Origin: Aphelidium insulamus
Taxonomy: Eukaryota > Aphelidiomycota > Aphelidea > Aphelidiaceae
NCBI GenBank assembly: GCA_036784855.1
Contig: JAZDSV010000043.1
Coordinates: 48,641-112,640, forward strand
Direction of reading: 5' to 3'
DNA length: 64,000 bases
The notes beneath the pieces are model-generated. The model saw only the letters and a list, made by a program, of their open reading frames with translations, ran no database searches and was not told the origin of the DNA. Made by a program: the position numbers and the translations under genes. Shown here piece by piece: positions 56,960-64,000 of this stretch. Position 1 is the first letter of the stretch. Each line of letters opens with the position of its first letter.

Positions 56960-57180
56960 TCCACAGAATAATAATCAATGGAATCACTGTGGATGGAGTT
57001 TTAATAATGAGGACTATTTTTCACCCACAGCAAAGGGTCATTTTCCACTGCAAAAATAGTTGTATCACTGCAAAATATTGTTTCCACTGCATAAATATTT
57101 GCTTTCACACTACATAAACTAGACTACACTACATAAATAGTTATCTATTATAAAAGGTGAAATAAAGTGCAAATAACATG
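56960..57180. repeat. Low-complexity AT-rich repeats
   Basis: Degenerate units of about 20 bp (variants of CCACTGCAAAAATAGTT and CACTACATAAATAGTT) recur five or six times. They mark the start of the non-genic right end of the window. Confidence 0.6.
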
Positions 57181-57324
57181 TTTCAGGCTTAATCAAATGT
57201 GCATCTCCCTTAAGTCTCCATCACATTCTTCTCCCATTGTCTGAAACATGCTGCTGCTACACAAATTGGGCTCAATGCCACAGCTACACCGGCTGGAGGT
57301 AGGCATTACCATGTATGCTACTGC

Positions 57325-58004
57325 TGACATGTACTCATAGTGACTACCACAGCCACAGATGCCACAGATGCCACAGGCAATGTCTTGGTAGCAATCAAAC
57401 TGTCAAACCAAGCACAGTACAAGGTTCCAAACAACATTGTGGCACTGGCTGAAGCCTGCATTACTGCTCTACGCACAGAGCTTGGTCTAATGGAGGGCAC
57501 TGTGGCAGTGTCTGTTGCTGGGAGCTGGCAAATCACCAGGAACACCAAGAAGATGTACTGCAAGCACCAGCTAGCAGTACATCTTACATAGCAACTAGGT
57601 CTCTGGTACTTTTGTAGCCTTATTGGCAACTACAAAAGCCTGCTGATCCTGCTGGACAAGCCGCTGCAGCCATTCTGTCCATCAATACTGCCGCTGACAA
57701 TTTCACTCTTTGTGCGTTTTAAGTACTTGGCAGCTGGGTTGCCACTGCTAAAGGATGACAGCATGCTAGTACCCAATGTCAAGGATAAGCCAATGCTGTG
57801 TCAGGGCATTTGGTACAACCCATGGACCAGATGCTGGTAACTATTGGTGCCATAGACATCTCAAAAATGGAATACTTCTTCCACTCCAAAGAATACAAGA
57901 TCATCCTTGGGAAGAACAAAATTGGAGCACAAATGACAGCAATAGAACACAAAATCATGCTACGGGGACCACTGGATTTTAGAGAGCTAGGCTCTAGGGC
58001 CTAA
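57325..58004 (+). pseudogene. Coding-like fragments of an unrecognised gene
   Basis: Several adjacent open segments look protein-like but lie in different frames: NVLVAIKLSNQAQYKVPNN, ALRTELGLMEGTVAVSVAG, and, at 57798-58004, TIGAIDISKMEYFFHSKEY then IGAQMTAIEHKIMLRGPLDF. No start, intron set or continuous frame can be built. Composition is unlike both the GC-rich core genes and the satellite that follows. It may be a decayed repeat or gene-family copy. I do not recognise it. Confidence 0.3.
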
Positions 58005-58129
58005 AAATTTTTTTTGAAACAGACACACAATCAATTAATAAATGGTAATTTGACGCAGTACAGTTCATCATGCAACAGTATGCTGGCACATTTGCTCCCT
58101 CTGTACCGCCATGGGACTGTCTGTGCGCA

Positions 58130-61100
58130 TGTGCCTCTATGTGCTGCACTCACTCTTAGGTTAGTTGGTGCTGGTACTCACTCTCTGTCTTTGTGTGGTA
58201 TGCTATGTGCAATATGGCTGCATATGTAGCTCTCACTCTTAGGTAGTTGGCACTCCTTGGACTCTCTCCAGGTGTGGTTATCTGTGCATATGAGCTGTGT
58301 ACTGCACTCACTCTTAGATTAGTCAGTGCTTGTGGGTCTCTCCCTCTGTGGGTACGTATTGTGCATAAATGGCTTGTTGTGCCGCACTCACGCTTAGGTT
58401 AGTCGGCGCTGGTGGCTCTCTCTCTCCATGTGTAGTACGTTTTGTGTATAAATGGTTTGTATTGACGTACTCACTCTTAGGGTGGTCAGCACTGGTGGCT
58501 TACCCTCCATGTCTGGTATGCTTTGTGCATTATTACTAGTGTGCCGCACTCTCTCTTAGGTTAGTCGGCGCTGGTGGCTCTCTCTCTCCATGGGTAGTAC
58601 GTTTTATGCAGATACTGCTGGTTTTGCTATACTCCCTCTTAGATTAGTGGTTGTAGCTTTGCTGTCTCTCGGTGGTGGTGCGGGTTGTATATATATTTCT
58701 GGTGCGCCGCACTCACTCTAGGTTAGTCGGCGCTGGTTTGGCTCGCTCTCCGTTGTGGTATGTTTGACCTGCATATTGTTGTATATGCTGCACTCCCTCT
58801 TAGGTTAGTTGGCGCTGGTTTGGATTTCTCTCGGTGGTGGTCGTTGTGCATATATATTGCTGGATGCGCCGCACTCACTCCAGGTTAGTCGGCGCTGGTT
58901 TGGCCCACTCTCCGTTGTGGTATGTCTGACCTGCATTTTGTTGTATATGCTGCACTCCCTCTTAGGTTAGTTGGCGCTGGTTTGGATTTCTCTCGGTGGT
59001 GGTCGTTGTGCATATATATTGCCGGATGCGCCGCACTCACTCTAGGTAAGTCGGTGCTGGTGGCTTACTCTCCGTGGGCTGTACGTGTTGTGCATATATA
59101 TTGCTGGATGCGCCGCGCTCACTCTTAGGTTAGTCGGCACTGATGGTTTTTCTCCGTCGGTGGTAAGCGTTGTGCATATATGGATGCTTGTACCCAACTC
59201 CCTCTTAGGTTTGTCGGCGCAGGTCGCACCATCTCTCTCTGTGCGTGTTACGTTTTGTGCAGGAAGGGTAATTTGTGCTGCACTCAGTCTTAGGTTAGTC
59301 GGTGCTCGTTTGACTTCCTCTTTTTGTGTGGAACGTTTTGTGCAGATATTGCTGGCTGTGCCGGACTCACACTTAGGTTAGTCGGTGCTGGTTTGGGTCT
59401 CTTTGATTGTGGTACGGCTTGTGCAGATATCGCCACATCACTATGAGGTTAGTTGGCGCTGGTTTGTGTCTCTCTCTGTGCATGATATGATTTATGCATA
59501 AACTGCTTGTTTTGCCGCATTCACTCTTAGGTTTTTCCGCGCTGGTGGCTTACTTTCCCTGTGTGGTACTTTTAGTGTATAATTGGCTTGTTGCGCCGCA
59601 CTCACGCTTAGGTTAGTCGGCGCCGGTGGCTCTCTCTCTCCATGTGTGGTACGTTTTGTGTATAAATGGCCTGTATTGACTTACTCACTCCTAGGTTGGT
59701 CAGCACTGGTGGCTTACCCTCCATGTCTGGTACGCTTTGTGCATTATTTCTAGTGTGCCGCACTTTTACTTTGGTTAGTCGGCGCTGGTGGCTCTCTCTC
59801 TCCATGTGTGGTACGTTTTGTGTATAAATGGCCTGTATTGACTTACTCACTCCTAGGTTGGTCAGCACTGGTGGCTTACCCTCCATGTCTGGTACGCTTT
59901 GTGCATTATTTCTAGTGTGCCGCACTTTTACTTAGGTTAGTCGGCGCTGGTGGCTCTCTCTCTCCATGGGTAGTACGTTTTGTGTATAAATGGCTTGTAT
60001 TGACGTACTCACTCTTAGGTTAGTCGGCGCTGGTTAGGCTCTCTCTCCGTGTTGGAACCGTTTTCTGCAGAGGCGCTGGTGGATGCGCATCCACTCATTG
60101 GTAAGTCGGCGCTCGTGGCTCTCTCTCTCCACGTGTAGTCCTTTTGTGTATAAATAGCTTGTAGTGAAGTACTCACTCTTAGGTAAGTCGGCGCTGGTTA
60201 AGCTCTCTTCATCGTGGAACCGTGTTGTTGTGCAGAGTTGCTGCTGGAGCGCATCCCCTCTTTGGTAAGTCGTCGCTAGTTTGATGCTTTCTCTCTGAGA
60301 GTGGCACGGTTTGTCCATATATTGCTTGTTACGCCACGCTCACCAATAGGTAAGTAAGCGGAAATTCCCTTTCATTGCTGTGTGTGATACGTATGGTGCA
60401 TGTTGTTTTTTGTGCCGGTAAGAGACTTTTTGGGCTGGATCACTCTCGCTCTTTGCGGTGGGCTGTTTAGTGTTTTATGTATGTGGATTTGCATCACATT
60501 CTTTTAGAATAGTAGGTGCTCCTTGGGTTCTTTTCTTTTGCGGGACGTTTTGTGCGCAAAAGCTAGGTGTGGTGCATCTACTCTTAGGTTACTTGGCGCT
60601 CATTTCATTTTCCCTAGCCCATTTGGGTGTGTGTGCGCAAATCTTTCTGTGCACCACGCTCACTTATAGGTTAGTTGGTGCTTATTGCGTTCTCTCTTCT
60701 TATGTGGTACGTTCTGTGCGCAAATTGCTCTGTGTTTCTAACGGTTTTTCGCAGGCAAAGCCACGGCCGCCGCACTAGCCAGCTGCATAGTTTTGTGGCT
60801 TGACTAACGGTATCACAGCGGGCCTTTAGGTTGTTTTTGTTTGTTGTTTTATATATGTGTGTCTGGTACGTCGTTGTGTCAATTGTTGCTTTTGCCGCAC
60901 TCACTGCAAGGATAGTTGGCATTGTTCTTCCTCGCTCCGTGGTCGGTCCGCTTCGAGTGCCATTTCTGTTTCTGCATTGTTCAGTCTGAGGTAAGTCGGC
61001 GCTGGTTTGCTTTGGCCATCTGTTTGCGCCTTGTCTGTGTCCTTGCACATGTATATGCATCAATCACTCTCAGCTTTGTTGGCACTTGTTGGACACTCTC

Positions 61101-61480
61101 TTAAGGGGTTTGTTTTGTGCGCTATATGCCGCACTCACTTTTATGGTAGGCAGCACTCTTTTAGCTCATGGGTTAGAGCATGTTGGCGTGCATATTGCAA
61201 TGTGTGATGCACTTAGTAGTAAGTTAACTCTTATTGTACGCTCTCTTCATTCTTGGTACCTTCTACGCATAAATTGCAGTTTTTGTTGCGCACTTACCTT
61301 AGGTTTTTTGGATCTCCTTTTGCTTTCTTCTCGTTTGGGGATGTCTGTGTGTGTATCGCGTTGTGTGCCGCACTCACTCTCAGATAAGTCAGCATTTGCC
61401 TGCGTACCCCGTTTGCAAAATTTATCTTCCGTGGACAGATGCCACACTTTATACACTTACTCTTATTTGGAACTTGCTTG
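58130..61480. repeat. About 81-bp tandem satellite, some 40 degenerate copies
   Basis: A tandem array with a period close to 81 bp. The best-kept core is TTAGGTTAGTCGGCGCTGG, preceded by GCCGCACTCACTC and followed after a CT-rich stretch by GGTACGTTTTGTG and a short TATAAATGGCT-like run. Core copies recur near 58150, 58385, 58548, 58790, 58871, 58952, 59034, 59117 and onward. Around 59600-59940 two neighbouring units vary together, making a 162-bp higher-order repeat duplicated almost exactly. Divergence rises to the right, and beyond about 60400 units are barely recognisable. Because 81 is a multiple of three, several copies read as open frames; these are not taken as genes. Confidence 0.9.
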
Positions 61481-61496
61481 TTTCCGCTGGTAAGTT

Positions 61497-61535
61497 TGCT
61501 AGGGTTAGTAGGGGGTTAGGGTTATTTAGGCTTAG
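61497..61535 (+). repeat. Short telomere-like tract
   Basis: The sequence GGGGGTTAGGGTTATTTAGG, preceded by AGGGTTAGTA, contains several TTAGGG-type units in imperfect register just past the satellite. It could be a remnant of telomeric repeat. It is short, so chance or satellite-derived origin cannot be excluded. Confidence 0.4.
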
Positions 61536-62460
61536 CTGTGAGGCCAATGGAGAGACTGAAATTCAAACATGCTAGGGAGGCAAGAAAAGAGGTTAGTCAC
61601 ATGTCCATGAGGGGAGGATGACCCCCTTTCGTTGCCTTCATCAGATGGATATGTGAATGGCTGCCAAAAGTCCAAGAATTGGGTGTTCGCGGTATGTATT
61701 GTGCAGGTGGGTTACAGTATGGGTATTTGTTAAGTATTGATTCACATTAATTTCGCTAAGTATGAAAAATGTGTCGGCGTAGCATTACATCGGCAGCAGT
61801 AGAGTATCGACGCCAGCAGTAATACCAAATAAAAGCCCATGAAATAAGCTATCTGTTAATGTAAATTATATGATATATGGACCTCTGGTCAGTGAGTTAT
61901 GGCATGTCAAGCACGACGGTGCTTAATACTGCGCCAGCCAATCAGCCAAAAGTGCACAATTTCAAAGCTTCCACAAAAACGCGTGCTGCATTGTGCACTT
62001 TGCTCAATCAGCAACTCAATAATTAACAAGCAAAAAGTGCACAATAATGTCATTCTTATTCTAGCTAAGACTAAATTGTGCACCCCTTAATTGAAATTAT
62101 CCCCCGAATTAGCGTAAACTTTTAGCTTTATTTAGTGCATTTAGTGCCAATGTTAATACTAATGCATTAAAGCTATACACGTCAGCTATACGCAGCCAGC
62201 TATACGCAGCCATTATATGGCTATAGCCTGTAGTTCTATTATATTATGGCAATAGGTTCATTTTTCTATACTATACGTTCTTATTAAACAATACTTTATG
62301 ATATAATTGTACATATATTTTAACGACTTCACCAGCGGATGCAGCCAATTCGATCTTTTGCGCCATTGGTGGAAATAAGATCGCGATCGCCATGCATCCG
62401 GCTTCGATGTAGATTCACACAACGATCCAGCGACGGCACACGTTTCTTTATTGAATATAA
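61536..62460. other. AT-rich intergenic DNA
   Basis: No coding frame is supported. A direct repeat, CAGCTATACGCAGC, occurs near 62184-62210. AT content rises toward 62300. It probably includes the promoter of the helicase gene starting at 62461. Confidence 0.5.
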
Positions 62461-64000
62461 ATGACTTATCGCGCCACTAACGACAATAATCTGAACTTGG
62501 TGCTGGAGAAACATCTCGTAGACTCCAAAATGTCGCTACTGTGCCTGAAGAACAAAGCGCTGCAAGAAATATCCTTGGCATGCAAGAAGGCTTCTAAACA
62601 GTCACCAGAATTGTTTGATAAGCAGTACTGCCAACCGTCGAAAAATAACAAGGCAAACCATGTGCAAGCTATACAAGACTTCTTATCTCTTCCGGCCAGA
62701 AAGACGATGGAACTACCGAATTCGCGCCAGAACACACGGCGAAATCCCGGCACGTACCTACAACTAAGTGGCTACCTTGATCATGTAAGACACGGAACAT
62801 GATTTCACACTCGTACGATGAGTTATGTAGGCAGTTGAAAAACGTGATGTGGAGTGGCTGGAAGACGATGATCTTGCCAGGGTACAAATGGCTGCTCGTG
62901 TCAACACAGCGGCGACTGTAACTCCACGCATGCCAAGTAAGAAATTGTCAGTAAGATATTCAGCCAACCATGTAGGCATTACGTTGAGTCAAGCAACGCA
63001 AGTTCCTCTTGCTACTGTTGCGGTTGAGACTGCGCCAGCAGTTCACCAGGTATCTTCTCGCAGCCGAACCGAAATTCAGCCATTAACCAATGACGCCGTG
63101 ACTATTACATCGGGCGAACAAATGAATGCAGACCGTCTTCCACACAGCTCAATTCAGCTGCCATTATCGCAGATTGCACCAAGTCAATCAGTCGATTCGC
63201 AAACATCTTCTCACCAAGAACGTGAGAGGCATAAAGGCACAAAACACGGACACTCCGTTGAGATTCCGGCCGTTCCATCAATCAAATCTTGGGAAGATGC
63301 CATAAATGCGCTCCCCGTCGTCGAAAAAATCGAGGAATTATGTCAAATCCACAAAGCTGATAAATATGTGGTTCGTTTGCGGCACAATATTCGTAATAAG
63401 ATTGGATACATTCGCCGTTTCAACGCCGAAGTGAAGCGGCTGACACTGGAGCGATTTGAACAACTTTATGGGTTTCAAGGGAAACGCTTGACATTCTCCA
63501 AAGTTTGCAGTCTTCTTGGTACTAGAAACGCCCAAAAGCAAAAGCAACTGTTACAGGAAGAAATTGCAAGACTTACTCCAGATCAATTTTCCACCAAGTA
63601 TCGTGCGCCAAATTCAGATCGTATACTGAGTAACAAGACGATTGCCTCCACCTTGTTGAGAGATTATCAGAAGTTACCAACTGCGTGGGACGACTGGACA
63701 CCGTCTGACAATCTTCAAGATTCGGCTGAAGGACTTGATAGTGAAGAGTCGAGGAGTACATTGAAGATTTTTCGCCATCAGCTGCCCAGCAACGTGTCCT
63801 GGAGCTGGCTAATGAGGTAAGCTATGCAAGTATGAACAAGATTTATCTTATCTTGTAAAGGGCAAAAATGTGTTCATTACAGGGCCCGCTGGCTCGGGAA
63901 AATCGTTCCTGCTTGAGAAAATTATTGATGGGCTCCGAGCGCGTCATGTGAAGGTAAAAGTTACGGCATCTACGGGTAAAGCGTCCGAAATGCTTCCCAC
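62461..64000 (+). CDS. PIF1-family helicase gene (3' partial) with long unrecognised N-terminus
   Basis: The gene starts at the ATG at 62461 and runs off the window. Introns at 62785-62830, 63703-63746 and 63817-63860 (44-46 nt, GT-AG) keep one frame; the second removes an apparent frame change. The first 430 residues hold no domain I know: a helical start (LEKHLVDSKMSLLCLKNK), a variable middle, and a folded basic region (KYVVRLRHNIRNKIGYIRRF, VCSLLGTRNAQKQKQLLQEE). Then comes the helicase start: SPSAAQQRVLELANEGKN, Walker A FITGPAGSGKSFLLEK, and motif Ia VTASTGKASEML, as in PIF1. PIF1 enzymes unwind G-quadruplex and telomeric DNA; related helicases also sit in Helitron transposons. The rest is needed to tell which. 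Confidence 0.75.

Noticed and set aside
58922-59925. Open frames through the satellite on both strands
   Set aside because: They follow from an 81-bp period, a multiple of three; the sequence repeats every 27 codons and there is no gene structure.
63703-63746. Apparent frameshift in the PIF1-like gene
   Set aside because: A 44-nt GT-AG intron explains it and yields continuous sequence into the helicase domain.

Overview
The window is nuclear DNA of a gene-dense, intron-containing microbial eukaryote. Housekeeping genes have GC-rich codons, short introns (mostly 45-90 nt) and intergenic gaps often below 300 bp. The gene set (PIG-P, PEX14, PEX11, MYST acetyltransferase with PHD fingers, UBL3, a DUF3712-like membrane protein, a Crinkler-type gene, a kelch-membrane-kinase) fits an early-branching fungus or another protist. 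I cannot name the lineage from sequence alone. An unusual trait is the large number of GC-AG introns: at least 13 of roughly 80 modelled, with donors such as GCAAGT and GCACGT. Many housekeeping genes join into correct proteins only if these are accepted.

Left part (1-24.4 kb): a partial kelch-transmembrane kinase, PIG-P, degraded small genes, a heptad-repeat protein, PEX14, ribosomal protein S11 (uS17), a small secreted protein, a Crinkler-type gene, an ankyrin gene, then a Rho-family GTPase and an alpha/beta hydrolase fired from a 71-bp divergent promoter. A RING/B-box protein ending in a ubiquitin-like fold follows, then secreted proteins, a Xi-class glutathione transferase and two unrecognised proteins.

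Middle part (24.4-43 kb): a small secreted protein, S-adenosylhomocysteine hydrolase, a secreted M28 peptidase with a broken tandem copy, ALG12, proteasome subunit RPN1, methylcrotonyl-CoA carboxylase alpha (MCCC1), cyclophilin PPIL3, and two tandem secreted paralogues of unknown function.

Right part (43-57 kb): the nucleoporin NUP160, a glycine-rich RNA-binding protein, TAF11, HYPK, cap-binding CBP20, a MYST acetyltransferase, a DUF3712-like protein, PEX11 and UBL3. This is a dense run of nuclear, transcription and protein-fate genes, several of them divergent pairs.

The last 7 kb change character: low-complexity DNA, coding-like fragments I cannot identify, a 3.4-kb degenerate satellite of about 81 bp period, a short telomere-like tract, then the 5' part of a PIF1-family helicase gene that runs off the window. 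This resembles a subtelomeric or other repeat-rich border. Accessory genes (secreted, ankyrin, Crinkler) are interspersed with core genes and are the ones most often carrying frame breaks.
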